Of a stretch of DNA of 64,000 bases, positions 24,761-36,580 are shown in pieces (position 1 is the stretch's first letter; the number at the start of each line of letters is the position of its first letter). The notes below the pieces were generated by a model. It did no database searches. It saw only the letters and a list, made by a program, of their open reading frames with translations, and was not told the DNA's origin. The position numbers and the translations under genes are program-made. Origin of the DNA: Pohlia nutans (Eukaryota; Streptophyta; Bryopsida; Bryales; Mniaceae); contig CM040104.1 in assembly GCA_022496805.1 (NCBI GenBank), forward strand, positions 5,183,650 to 5,247,649. The letters are read 5' to 3'.

Positions 24761-25223
24761 AGGCCCTCTTTACACTAGTGACAGGAAGCCGTGGAGAAAA
24801 CCTCACAAGGGCTATGGCTCATCCTTGAGAAGCCAACCTCTGAACTTGACGGCCTTTGGATATAGTGTAAAGTAAGAAGGGGCCACGAAATAAAGTGTTG
24901 ATTTTTAAAAATAAAGTTCTTAAATATCCTTAAAAAACAAAAAATGACTGGCTGTAAGAATTTTGGCTAAATGGCCTTTCGGATTTTGCGTCAGACCCAC
25001 CTCTTGAGATGGGTTTGACGCAAAATCCGGAGGCCTTGAAAAATGTGCACTTTTGTTGCCACGAAAGACAAAACTATTGTCCATGTCATTTTCTCCTCCT
25101 TCCGTCCCTTGGGCTGAAAATTTCAGGCGTAAAGTGACATTCTTTGGTCTTCTCAGTTTCTAGGCCTCCCATTGGCTGAAATTTCTCTCCTCACGGCTTC
25201 TCGTCTCTAGTGTAAAGAGGCCC
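24761..25223. mobile_element. Non-autonomous DNA element, GGCCTCTTTACACTAG ends, copy 1
   Basis: Begins AGGCCCTCTTTACACTAG and ends CTAGTGTAAAGAGGCCCT, with inner complementarity to GAGAAGCCGTGAGGAGAG. A shorter relative is at 56713-56892. It contains a strong palindrome at 24973-25035. Confidence 0.75.
24973..25035. repeat. Near-perfect palindrome
   Basis: The left arm GGATTTTGCGTCAGACCCAC is complementary to the right arm GTGGG-like GATGGGTTTGACGCAAAATCC, with only one or two unpaired bases between. The flanks GGCC/GGCC extend the pairing. It would form a cruciform or stable RNA stem. Confidence 0.8.
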
Positions 25224-25342
25224 TAAGTATGGTAATGTAGAGAGATTGGGAAGAAATATACAAGGCATCATTTCTACTATCAAGGATCGGTGCTTTCACA
25301 ACAACTTTACAGAAAAGGAACTAAGTAGAGACAGCTCAAGAA

Positions 25343-25622
25343 TACTACCATAGTACCATAGCAAGGTTGCCACCACTTGAACAATTTTTTATTTTTTATT
25401 TTGAAAAATAATGTTTTGTCCCTCTGAAAACAAATTTATTTAATTTTGTTTTTAGCATAAAATGATTAAAAATGGCCCCAAATGACCCAAAATGGGTTAG
25501 AAGTAAAAAATATCGCTAAAAATAATTTATTAAAATTTGTTTTTTATGTCCTCATAATTTCCTGTTTTTTATGATTTAAAAAATAAATAAATAAATTGAC
25601 GACCCAGGTATAGTACTACGGT
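25343..25622. mobile_element. MITE-like element, TAGTACCATAGC family, copy 2
   Basis: Ends ACTACCATAGTACCATAGCA and GACGACCCAGGTATAGTACT; same size and interior character as 22086-22353. Confidence 0.7.
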
Positions 25623-26145
25623 ATGTCTTTATTCACGATGGTCTTATGGCGAGCATTGTGATAATGGTACATGAAGGTCAAATTCGATAGCTTGGTGTCA
25701 AAATTAAATTTCCAAGTCAAAATTTGAGAGGTTTAAGTCATCCTAAGCTAATCACAAGATGACATATGGCAGTTTCTAGCAATTAAAAAAATAAAAAAAT
25801 AATGTCAAAAGCATATCTTTAAAAAAAAAATTATTCTTTAAAAATATCACATTACCCAACATGTAAATCTTGGAGGGGCATGTAGAAAGAACCAGCTGAG
25901 GTACTTTTGAAAAAATACCATTGTTAGAGCTTCTCCAGCGGTGCTCTCTGGCACTGAACCAGCTTTAGATAATAGAGAAATTCGCAAAGTCATGAAATCT
26001 CAGGCTTCCGGTCATGTGTCAGTCAAGATTCTGGCTCACAGGACAATTAAAGTAGGAGTGTCGGGTTTCAAAAATAAAAACCGGATGAGTTTTGTTTCCG
26101 GAAAATAAATTTGGGTGACTGGGTTTAGTCCCGTGTCAAGGCGCG

Positions 26146-26280
26146 CCACCAGGGAAGGCACCGGAACCTGTCCGTAAATAAACCACATGACCGGAATATA
26201 ACCACCGCCAAAGTTTGAACCTTGGACCTCGTGGCCCCAAGAGCCTCATGGACTTCTAATCCTAGCCCGGCACACCTCTT
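26146..26280 (-). repeat. Possible tRNA-derived SINE head
   Basis: On the - strand the segment contains GGTTCAAACTT, close to a pol III B box, about 40-50 bases after a GGGCTAGGATTAGAAG stretch that could be a worn A box. It is not a foldable tRNA. Single copy in this window, so the call is weak. Confidence 0.25.
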
Positions 26281-26551
26281 TTGAGCTTGTGACAATGAGT
26301 TTGCGGGTATTTAAAAAATAGAGGATGGGGGATGCAACTATGGATGGATGATCTAGAGACTTTGCGAATATCTCTAATCTCTGAATAATTTCATCTGCTA
26401 GTCCTTGAGATTTTTCACTTTATACTAATAAGGCGAGTGGGTTCACGGCCCAGAAAAACTCTGAACAAAATTACGTTTTCTATTCACATACATAGACTGA
26501 CCGGAGTGACTGCTGGAGCTGCTCCCAATATGCATGTAGGGATTCAACTTA

Positions 26552-26930
26552 CACTAGTAGCATACCTGTCATATTTCCTTCCCACAAAAAGGAGAATAGT
26601 AGCTGAATAAGCAGATATTTCTGTCATCTTGTGACCAAACCACTCACCAACACTAATTGGCATCTCAATTGCCTAGTGTGGTTTTATTACTTTTTCAATT
26701 ATACCGTAGTTTACTAGCAAGTTCGGCAAAAAATAATTCTAAAAATAGATGCCTAAAATTTTAGGAAATTCTTTTTCAAAAAAATATTTTTTTTGTATGG
26801 AAAAAAACGGATTTTGGAGAATATTCGTTTTTGCCTAAATCTATTTTAAAAATAATTAAATATTAGGCAGAAAGGTGCCTAACCTGCTAGTAAACTACGG
26901 TAGTAAGTGAAAAATGACGCATTTCCTACT
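26552..26930. mobile_element. MITE, CACTAGTAG family, copy 2, interrupted by another element
   Basis: Left part 26552-26703 and right part 26901-26930 match the two halves of the family (CTGTCATCTTGTGACCAAAC, GTAAGTGAAAAATGACGC). The break is filled by 26704-26900. Confidence 0.8.
26704..26900. mobile_element. Nested TA-flanked MITE (CCGTAG...CTACGG)
   Basis: Inverted ends CCGTAGTTTACTAGCAAG and CTGCTAGTAAACTACGG, flanked by TA on each side. Other copies of the host element read TATAGTAAGTG at this point, so they provide the empty site and show a TA duplication, as for Tc1/mariner-type elements. Confidence 0.85.
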
Positions 26931-27233
26931 ACACTGAATGGCGTAATTAGTGTTCAAGGAGAATTGATGTCTTTTACCACAATTTGTTCAAAGGTGAAGA
27001 GAAATAGTGTCCTTTGATACTACATAGGAATTTGCCACTTCTCATTCTCGAGAGTGCCATGTTCTTTCCAAGTAACGAGAGTGACATGAGGTGGCATGCC
27101 ATATTTATTATAAAGTTACCATATGTCATTAGAACACTGCATTCATTTATTTTCCTTACAAGGACACTATATTCCCTTGAAATTAAATAGTGTTCAGGTT
27201 TTGAAATAGTGTCCCAAGACATTAAGTGTAGTG
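26928..27233. mobile_element. MITE-like element, CACTACACTGAATGGCG family, copy 2
   Basis: Starts ACTACACTGAATGGCGTAAT and ends AGTGTAGTG. It matches 10968-11291 along its length but lacks the ATACGCC segment at the right end. It abuts the right end of the interrupted CACTAGTAG element. Confidence 0.8.
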
Positions 27234-30200
27234 ATATTTCTTTTATTGTAGGATTTACTGCTCTCCACTGTACCTCTACGACAACTGTTACTCCGCCTTT
27301 CCGGAAGCGTGGATCAATTGCAGCTTGTGATGTGCAGAAGAATGTGTGCTTCTCTGAAGCCATGATCACTTCTCAGAGAAAAAAAAAATGTGAACATCTG
27401 TCAACTTACAGAGTTCAAATGGGTTGCATTCAAGCCTTTTAAATGTCACAGCGCAGACACCCGCAAATTGCATGTGATGATATGGGGTTCTGAAACTTTG
27501 ATCTCAAATGCACTAGTGTGAATGAAGAGTTTGTTGGGGGAAGTGCTACCAATTAGGCCACCATGACCTAGTAAGTGCGTGCTACCCTTAATGTCCCCTT
27601 TCAAAAAGGAACGTAGCCATTGAACATTTCTTCTTCTTCTTCTTCTTCATGAATGATTATTAATTACCCCAGGAAAGGGGGAAACAAAAAAAAAACAACA
27701 ATTTGTTTTTGAATTCTTATATTTCATGATATTGTTATCCCCCAGCGCAGCCGCATTAGGAATTCAGGACCCCACAAATTTCTAACGATTTTCATGCAAA
27801 GTCCAATATTTCATGAATGTGTGCATTTTTCGCACAGGTTCCACACGTATGTTGCGCTAATTCCGCATTGAATATGTACGGGTTCTGCAATCATTCTTTC
27901 ATTATTTAACAAAGTGCAAAATCTGTGCGGAATCCATGCGAAAAATGCATGCACCCATGAAATATCATATGTCGCACGGAAATTGTTTAAAATCCATGGG
28001 GTCCTAAATTCTTGATTAGTTCCAACATTTTTTCTTTTTTCTTTTTTTTTTCTTAAAGAATTATTTTCCGCCGACCCTGCCCTCGTCCACCTCCGGTAAC
28101 TCACGTTACCTAAAGCTTGGAGCACATGGTAGCCTTGAATGTCGTGATCCAGTAATTTCGAATCTCAGGCAGGCAGGGTTGAACTGACTGACACCTGGCA
28201 TCATTTGCCTTCCAGACTCAATCCCACCCACATTAATTTACACCAGGCTAAGTTAGTGAGGGCTCCGTCACTCACATGGCCTTGTGATTGGGCGGCGCTC
28301 TGACTGTCAGTCAGTCAGTCAGAGCCTCACACGTTCACTATTCATTTACTCCGTCTTTACCCTGCCTACTGAAAATCACTCACTCCTACATCAATGCATC
28401 ATGGCTTTCTCATTATTTTCACTTTCCCTAATACCATCCTAACGTGTAGCTATCAATACATGTATTCAATTTTTAACCTCTACTAAGTTATGTACTACCG
28501 TACCTCACTTTCCATACCATTCTTTAACTCTTAAACGTCAAGAGGGTCGTAGACGGGCAGCCCAAAGGAATAAAAGAGCTGCTCCCAACAGTAACCCCTT
28601 GAGTAACGTGAACAACCAATGAGAATTCATCAAATCCTCGATAAACAGTGAATGGAGGGAACAGTGTCACTTCAAAAACAAATTTTAAAAATACAATGAG
28701 ATTTTGGCTCTACAGCGAGCTCTGTAATTCTTGATTTAAAACAAAAAAAATTAAATTGAAATATTTAAAAAAAAGAAAAACATTGTTGAATAGCATATGC
28801 CAGTGCTGATAGCTCTGGTATCCACCAAGATCTCAAGTTGCCCGACTCCCTCTCTTCCCTCCCCACCAATTCTCTTTTCAATTGCATTGGAATGTACAGT
28901 CTACTAAAACATACATATTTGCTAAATTTAGCTTTTCTTTTTCATCACCTTTTCAAAGCACCAATCCATTTCAATTTTGGTTGAGAAAATCCCTTTTTTT
29001 TTTCCTTGATTATTCTCTCAAAACAACCATTTTTCTGGTTGTTGCCCAAATCTAATGAATTGCGTGGAACAATAAGTATGTTTTTTGAAAAAATAAAAAA
29101 TAAAAAATACTACATTGAGTCTACTTTCTTTCGCAATTTGAATTATGTCAATCTAAGTTAAACTCCATCTAAGAAAAAAATTCAAAGTGGATCACCTCAA
29201 CATTCTCTTAGTGTCATAAAATTTGCTATTTGGAGAAAGTAATGATGTTCCCTCCATATATATTTTTTTGTTTTTTTTGAAGTTTACAGTAGATAAACCA
29301 ACGTTATCCAATCGTGCTAAAATTTTAAACTCTAAAAGTAAAATTATTTTTTATATAAATTTTCAAAGGTTACTGCTTTAAATTCATTAGAAAAAATCTA
29401 AAGTTATTTTTGGAAGTTTGACTGTATAGATAATTTGAAGAGATGATGCCCTACATTTTGTTTATTGAACCAAACTTCATCAAACATATGGAAGGCACAT
29501 ATTATACCACATCTATGTTTTGTCCAATACCCCTTGGGCTTTTAGGGGTTAATTGAAAGTAATAGCAAAAAAATTCATCTTCATGGTCAAAATTGGATTT
29601 AACCAACAAACATCTGCTATTTGGATGGGCGGTCCTTACAGGGTTAAGCCCTAGACTTTGTACTCCTATTAAAGTTTCTAAAAAAAATCTCTGATGCTCT
29701 TTGCTTTCACATCTCAAGTTTGTCTTACTTGCTTGACTCCTACTAAATTCCCTCATTTAATGGCAAGTGTCATCTTTTACTCTATGTTCCAAAAAAGGTT
29801 ATTGTATTAGTAAAAAGTCAACCAAGCAGAAGGCGGTGCAATACCCTATTGCTTTAGAATGTTATGTCCGTTTCAACATCCATTTACCGAAGGGATTATT
29901 TTTCGAAAAAATCATTTCGAAGATGGTAAAATTAATTTTTGTATGATTTTTGCATTCAATAGCTTTCTATAATGTTCTTCAGCCTCCTTACTGTGCACCT
30001 CCAAATCTCAAGCATCTGTCATGGGATCAGAGGGATTGGAGAGCATTTTTCTAACTTCAACTTGACCGAGCAAAGACGGTTAAAGAGTTGAATTATTTTA
30101 TTAGCAGATTGTCTATTGTGTTGCTACAATGTAATGGGAATGGTCCAGTAAGGGCTGAAGAACGTTATGTCACTTGATTTGGGAGTCTCGTGACTGTGAG

Positions 30201-30866
30201 GGTTCCAAATTTGCGAAATAAGGATCTTGGAATCTTAGACCTAATAGAGTTATTTGTAAAGTCCTTCAAAAGTGGGTGAATGGACCATAGTTTGAGTAAA
30301 TAGTGATATTAATCCTCAAAAAAGAGCATGTGTTGGGCACTAAAAAAATACTGTGGATGCAAACTTTAAAAGCACCAAAATTGGTGCTAAAAAACTTCTC
30401 ACCCAAGTTTCTATTATTCACCTTTATACATGAAGGTGATTGCTAGCCCCTTTTGTGGCAATAGATTCTTGCTATATAGACCTAGACCGTCTCCACTAAC
30501 CTATTCTTTTGATTCCCTAAAACTTCTCTCAATATTTTTCATTTCTTCAAATTTTAAGTCAAACTACGTCCCACTCAACCCTCTAGTTTACAGATAACTC
30601 TAATATTACAAAAACTTGAAATCTTCAACCTATTACAATAATAATTGATTACATAATTTGTCAGTGATTTAAAATTGTTCATATGGATTGCTATGTGTAC
30701 CGTATTTGAAAACTTCTTAAAATTTCGTAATTGTGAGTATTCAATATCATGTAATTTCAACATTTTTTTCACCAAATTTCAATTTTTTTGTAAAGTCTCC
30801 CTAATTAATTATTTTTGCTGAATTCTCCTGAAAATGAAGTACAATAATCTTGTTGAATCCGTGTAA
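27234..30866. other. Intergenic, no gene seen
   Basis: AT-rich. It holds a (CTT)n run near 27629, a GTCAGTCAGTCAG run near 28308, a fragment ending CCGCCGACCCTGCC near 28079 that resembles the end of the element at 50953, and a partial TTAGGGG-TTAA end near 29545. The stretch near 30060-30140 (AAAGAGTTGAATTATTTTAT) recurs near 7146 and 32965, marking another dispersed repeat. Confidence 0.55.
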
Positions 30867-31571
30867 CAACTATACTTTGGTAGAGAAAGATTCCCCTCAA
30901 TCACATGTTCCATCTGTAACTCTGAAGATGCAGACACATGGCTACACGTACTTCTAAAATGCAACCATCACCATATACACGCCATTAGAGTCAAAAGACA
31001 TAATAAAGCAGTATGGGAACTAAGGTAATTAATCCTTTCATCACAAAAATCTAGATGCTACACCCTCATGAACGCAGGAACATTCAACAACAACCCCCAA
31101 GAAAACACAGTACCCCCATGGCTACTACCATGTACATGTGTACAACAAAGATGTCATTGCAACGCTAGATTCAAACCAGACATCCTTTGCGTAAAAGGAC
31201 TCCCATACAAAAATGACCCACCATCACATCCATCAAACAACCTCACAATTCAATTTATTGAATTTACATATTGTAATGACAGATTCCCACAAACAACAAT
31301 AGATATCAAAAATAAAAAATACCAACCACTAATTAACAACATTATTAATTTAGGATGGAAAGTTGACCCACTCATAGTCATCACGGCAGGAGCTAGAGGC
31401 ACAACACATACCCCCTCGATGAAACTCCTCAAAACAAAATTAAAATTACCAGAAACCGCCATTAAACACACATTCAAAGAAATAAATACCATTGCTATAC
31501 ATCATGCCGGATCAATTATTCTCCATAAAAGAAAAATTGAAAATAACCAACCACTACCAATAGATTACTAA
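30867..31571 (+). pseudogene. 3' end of a non-LTR retrotransposon ORF, with in-frame stop
   Basis: One frame runs from 30867 to the stop ending at 31571, broken only by TAA at 31026-31028. The first part has a zinc-knuckle pattern typical of the region after reverse transcriptase: CSICNSEDADTWLHVLLKC then H-rich HHHIHAIRVKRHNKAV. The second part contains KPDILC, FIEFTYCNDRFP and a KKYQPLI stretch, compatible with a PD-(D/E)xK-type endonuclease region at the C terminus. The reverse-transcriptase core upstream is not recognisable. It is a dead, 5'-truncated copy, as expected for such elements. Confidence 0.7.
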
Positions 31572-31689
31572 ATAAAACAAAACTACCAAACAAAAGGAGG
31601 GTAATGGTGAAGACCACTACTTATTTCTTTTGTATTTTTGTTTGAATAGCTCACAGTACACACTTGTCTCAGGTAGATGGGGCGGGGCC

Positions 31690-31850
31690 GGTTGGTTGGT
31701 ACAAACTCTCCTGCTTATGATTAATTCACCAGTAGCATCAAGCCACGTATATCACAATAAACGCTCAGACGGACCCAACGGCAATCGAACCCGGACTGTA
31801 CAATTGTAACACAAACGTCCTTCTCCAACCAACCTTGGAACCATGACTTG
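31690..31850 (-). repeat. Possible tRNA-derived SINE
   Basis: On the - strand GGGTTCGATTGCC matches a pol III B box. The segment ends in matching GGTTGGTTGG-type sequence at both sides. No canonical tRNA fold can be drawn. Weak call. Confidence 0.25.
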
Positions 31851-32304
31851 GCGACCACCAGCAAAACAAACACCAATCTATACCCGCGCTAGTTCTAACT
31901 AATGAATTTTACTAGTGTTACTAGTATTTATCTCTGTCACTAAAGTGTCTATTCTTGAAAGAGGTGAGTAGTCTTGTACCAATGGCCCTTTGTCCGGTGG
32001 GCACTGGCTCATTGTCAAGACGAACAGGCACTTTATTCACGCCGGCCTCGAAAGAGGACCGGAGTTCATATCTATCTATCTATCTTGAATCCGTGTGTGA
32101 AAAAGGTAACTTTAGTCACAAATGACTACACTTTAGTGTGTGCTACGCTAATTTGAAAGAGATTTTTTTATTTATAAAGTCATGTTTTACATATCAAATC
32201 TTGTTTTATGTCATTGCAATAAAAATTGTACAAGTTATAAGGGTTAGAAGTTTGTCAATTTAAAGCAAGCAACTAATTTTCTTAAATTTTTATTTATTCT
32301 ACTA

Positions 32305-32407
32305 CTCCCTGTATTCCAATATAAAGAGCACCTCCTATATTCAACATAGTGTTGGAAACACTATGCTGAATTTTAAGAGGTGCTTTTTATATTTAGTGAG
32401 ATGAGAG
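32305..32407. mobile_element. Small Stowaway-like hairpin element
   Basis: After a TA, the left end reads CTCCCTGTATTCCAATATAA then AGAGCACCTCC. The right half is its inverse (AAGAGGTGCTTTTTATATT), around a centre CATAGTGTTGGAAACACTATG. The outermost right end is diverged. Confidence 0.65.
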
Positions 32408-33080
32408 CTACGAGCATTTTTTTTTAAACCAATTATGATTTCTTCCTATAAATGATATTTCTATAGGGTGTAGATTGTTGCCACAACATTCTCTTTGTTG
32501 TCTCTACTACACATGGGAAGTGACCTTGGGAGTGACTATGAAAACACTTTGTTTTCAAGGAGTTACATAGCTCAACAATATAAACAAGCCGTAAAAGTAA
32601 ATCTAAAATAATTACTACAGCAAAAACTAAGCGAGTAATCACTTATTGAGATTGAAAATTCTTAATTCTATAGCAAAGCCATCATCAATTAAATAGTGTT
32701 TTTTTAATTTTAAAACTATATTTCTTTGCAACTTTTATAAATTTTTATCGTAGAATATGATTTCAAAGGTCACTATTGGATATCATACAAACAATTCTAT
32801 TTTTATTTATTTATTATACCTTTTAGTCCCAAAACTGCATAACGTTCTTTAAAGGGGCACTATCGCACCTGGGACATTTGAAGGATCTGCATCTACAGTG
32901 CTTTGGAACCACAAGCATCTTGGAGGATCTAAAATAACTCCAGCTGGGCCAAGCAAAGAGGGTTGAAGAGTTGAATTATTTTATTAGTAGTTTACACGAT
33001 AGCGACACTATAGAGAAAGGGTGTGGTCCAACAACAATATGTGCATTTTGGAGCAAATTTGGACTGAGGAGTTTCATAGG

Positions 33081-33889
33081 TTAACCCTTTAGCACGCCAA
33101 TGTCCATATATTGGACGACGAACAAATTGAAGTTGTTCGGATCTCATCCAGATTGGATAGTTTTCATCCACCAAAATTACTCTAGGTTCTTGTGCAAGTT
33201 GACTATTCTTTGAACAGTTTGGATCTTCAAAATAGGTTATTATGATTTTTAGAAAAATAACACAATCGGTTGATGCCAAGTTTCATTCTTAGTTCAAAAA
33301 GTGAGACCTCAAACATGATTCTGCAAAATAGGTAGAATCAAATAATGGAAACCATACCATCTCGTAGGGCGTGTTATTCCAATTTCATTACGATTTTTTG
33401 AATTTTTTTTGTGTTGATTTGGGATTTTTAATTGAGTTTCAAGAAAAAACCTTTCAAAATTTAATAAAAAATATTAATAAAAAATATGATGCATCCAACC
33501 CTACAGATGTGATCTTCACATTGACATTTAAAGGCCATATTCGTTATATTGAGACTTTTTTCGCAGTCTCATTTTTATCTTCGACTCGAAGATAAACCGT
33601 TTTATCTCCTTACTACTATTTTTTTATAAATATTTAACAACACCACCTTTTGGAATTTCATTATAGAATCACTATTTGAGCATTAATTTTTTTTTGGTTT
33701 CAATTATTATTTTTTAGATGAATTTTTGAATAACTGGCATTCTGTCTCAAAATCAGCTAAAAGTCTCAATATAACGAATATGACCATTTTACAAGTTTTC
33801 TTTGTACATCTACTCCATTTTAGGGTTTCATCAAACATTTTATAGCGCATCTTTGAAAACAGTGTTGAATTGGGACGTTAAAGGGTTAA
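33081..33889. mobile_element. TTAA-flanked element, 809 bp
   Basis: TTAA at 33081-33084 and 33886-33889. Ends read inward CCCTTTAGCACGCCAATGTCC-like (left) and CCCTTTAACGTCCCAATTC (right). The interior has AT-rich non-coding sequence and short internal inverted segments (TATTCGTTATATTGAGAC near 33538 against its complement near 33766). Confidence 0.75.
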
Positions 33890-34931
33890 GGTTGACACTG
33901 AATGTAAAGATATCGGAGATTCCTGTAAAAGGATTGTTCAGTTAAAAACGAGTTTTTTTTACACTAATGTTAAGTGTACTGCTTGTACAAGGTCGGTACT
34001 CCGCCTATCAAACCCAGCCACTACGACATGAATATTCCCTTTTAATAACAACAAGTGACTTATGATGGTTGTACTTACCTCCACCTGTCAATGCCACTTT
34101 AAACAAATCTTATTAAATGTCTGTGTGTACATGTATAGTTGTACCTCGAGGTTCATTCGAGTATCCTTTATCCTCAAATTGAGCTGCACAGAACTAGAAT
34201 GATGGATGAAGCCGCGAGTCAGTATTGCAAGGTTTTCAAAAGAAAACGTACATTCTCATGATTTCAAAAGAAAAAGCAAAAAAATCAGGAAACCTGCTTC
34301 CTACTCATAACACTCTTCAACAGCCCCACTGTTCACCCTCGGGAATCAACATTGCAGGCGAGAATCGTAATCTTCTGGAGAATCAAAGCCCTCTTTAGCT
34401 AAAGATGGCTTGGTAGCTCAACAAAGTTCTATTTTAAAAAATAGTTTTTACATGTGTCCACATCATCAATTCCCTATCCAGGCGTCGATTCTTTGCACAA
34501 GCAAAAGGGTGTGTTTATGAGCAATGTTATGTTTTGCAATGGAGCAAACCAGTTAGTCATTTAAAAAAAGAAAAGTAACCAACGATTTTTATTTATTTAA
34601 AAGTAAACAAGTAACAGCTTCCTACAATATGAAGAGTAGTAGAGTTAACTGAAAAGAAGCTCCCAAAGAGGAAACTCAACTCAAACTCATGTTAGACTCG
34701 TTTTGAGTCGAAGAAAGCTCCAAAACTGAGACTAAGCCGAGTTTCTAAATCCTCTAAAACAAGCACCTGACAGTATCTTAGTTGCGGGACCCTCAATTGC
34801 TATTTAATTCGAGACCAAGTTACTATTCACTGAGAATATGTGACAATGGATCTTATTTTTAGTGACAAGACTCTTGTTTGACTCCTGTTGCAACCTCTTT
34901 TGTTTTCGGTTAACTCAAGTTTCCAATCACA
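33890..34931. other. Intergenic, no gene seen
   Basis: No coding or RNA gene can be supported. It contains scattered segments related to the region around 4840-5300 (for example AACCGGAAAGAAGCT versus AACTGAAAAGAAGCT). Confidence 0.5.
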
Positions 34932-35092
34932 CATAACATTCAGTAGCCTTCATGCCCACTTCCTTTCCTTCATGCACTCTGCTCATCACCTTGAGCCTCC
35001 ACCTGTCCGCTTAGCTACTGATGAAGTATTATTGGGTGTGGAATATCTCACACCATCTACTTTAGAGACAGTGCATGCTACTGAATGTTATG
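34932..35092. mobile_element. MITE-like element, CATAACATTCAGTAGC family, copy 2
   Basis: Ends CATAACATTCAGTAGC and GCTACTGAATGTTATG; interior as in 4665-4838 and 54629-54774. Confidence 0.85.
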
Positions 35093-35519
35093 CAAGAGTA
35101 TGACTGTCGCTTGTGCTTCTCACAGTACCTGAATAGTGCTTTTCTGGTATCTCACCATTTCATCATTCCAAGGAGGCAAGGACCTGTCCTTCGACATGGA
35201 ATACTTGTCTTCAAGACTGAAAAATGAGTTCAGGTTTGCACATGTACACAAGTATCAGTATGACCCGAGCGCATGCAGCTCTGACATATGACTTGCCTGT
35301 GCTAATGAGACACAGCAGGGATACAGACTGAAGGAGTTAGTTTTGCCAAACAAGCTCAATTTCCCTCATCAATTACGGTGCGCACAGACCGTCAGATTCA
35401 ACACTCTATCATCGTCGAATTACAAGAGATTACAATCAACCACGTGATGACGTGTCATTTAATGGCTAGAAAAGAGACAATTAGTTTATGCCAAATCTGA
35501 CTTGTGGTATCAAGTATAA

Positions 35520-35916
35520 GAGCAGCTCCACCGCACAGGGTTTGAAGGGCCCACAACCAGTTGTGAAGGGGCCTGGCCAGGGTGGCAGACCCAGTGCCAA
35601 CCCTTTCTTGAGCCCGTAGGTCACGGCCACTGTCTTCTCCAACCAGGGCTCTTCACAACAACAGCTCCCTTTTAACTTTGAGCGTGCCCTCTTGCCATCA
35701 ATTCTGCAGTAAATGTTTGAGGAGTTTTGCATTGCAAAGTGCCACGCAGGCGAATCAGGCAAATCAATATTATAGTTTGACCAATGTTAATTCTGAGAGG
35801 GCCGACTATTCCTCAGGCGGTGAGGCAAAGCTTTTTACCAAGGCTCTTGTTGGTATTTTGGGCCCGTCAGAGCAGAGTTTCCAGAGCCTGCGGCCCCTCC
35901 AGTAGTGGAGCTGCTC
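35520..35916. mobile_element. TAA-flanked fold-back element 1 of 3 (GAGCAGCTCCACC ends)
   Basis: Inverted ends GAGCAGCTCCACC and AGTGGAGCTGCTC, flanked by TAA at 35517-35519 and 35917-35919. Richer in GC than the surroundings. The 3-bp TAA flank fits a PIF/Harbinger (Tourist-type) target duplication. Confidence 0.8.
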
Positions 35917-35919
35917 TAA

Positions 35920-36301
35920 GAGCATCTCCAACTGTGGCTCTTCAAAAGGCTGCGCCATTTGTGTGGCTTTCTTTGTGCCCTTCTGCCATGACAACCAGTT
36001 GGAGTGGCTTTCGCTTCATCTACGGCACGCCAAGAGCCAAGGCCATGATGATGTGCCTCAAGCCATTTCGAGCCACATCACACAATTAGGAGCGGAAGAT
36101 TGGTCAAGGAACTTGAAATGAACGGATCTAAGTGCAACATGCCTTTGGCGAGACGTGCGCCGAAAGGTGAAATTTTGAAGTGCCAGGGTGCTCTTTTGGT
36201 GAGCCCTTCGAGCCTGCGCGTGGTTGTTGGGACGTGCAAAAGAGCCAGAGCCACGCCACAACCATTGAGTACTCATTTAAAGAGACCCGTTGGAGATGCT
36301 C
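35920..36301. mobile_element. TAA-flanked fold-back element 2 of 3 (GAGCATCTCCAAC ends)
   Basis: Inverted ends GAGCATCTCCAACTG and CGTTGGAGATGCTC. It shares TAA 35917-35919 with element 1 and TAA 36302-36304 with element 3. GAGCATCTCCAAC is a terminal sequence widely seen in plant MITEs. Confidence 0.85.
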
Positions 36302-36304
36302 TAA

Positions 36305-36515
36305 AAGCCCGTTTCCATTGGGGAGCTCGAACTAGATGGGCCACCAGGGCAGCTCTCCAAAAGAACTCTTAAATCCACGACGCAGGTACATTTTCAAATT
36401 TAAACTCCAGTTCAGAATCCAATCCAGAGGTCCAGGCCTGCAGATGAAGTTTTGCGGAGCTGGAGCTTGGAGGTCCACACCCGGACCTCTCCAGCTTCCC
36501 AATTGAAACGGGCTC
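36305..36515. mobile_element. TAA-flanked fold-back element 3 of 3 (GAGCCCGTTTCAATTGGG ends)
   Basis: Left end AAGCCCGTTTCCATTGGGGA, right end inverse CCCAATTGAAACGGGCTC; TAA at 36302-36304 and 36516-36518. Confidence 0.8.
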
Positions 36516-36580
36516 TAAGCGTCTAACCATAGCACTCAACCGGTCATCTCGTAAACTTGGCCCAATTAATTTTGACCTTA

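Noticed and set aside
31690..31850. tRNA gene on the - strand
   Set aside because: A B-box-like sequence is present, but no cloverleaf with acceptor stem and anticodon can be drawn.
35520..36515. GC-rich block as a coding gene or CpG-type promoter
   Set aside because: The higher GC and the overlapping open frames on both strands are explained by three adjacent fold-back elements.
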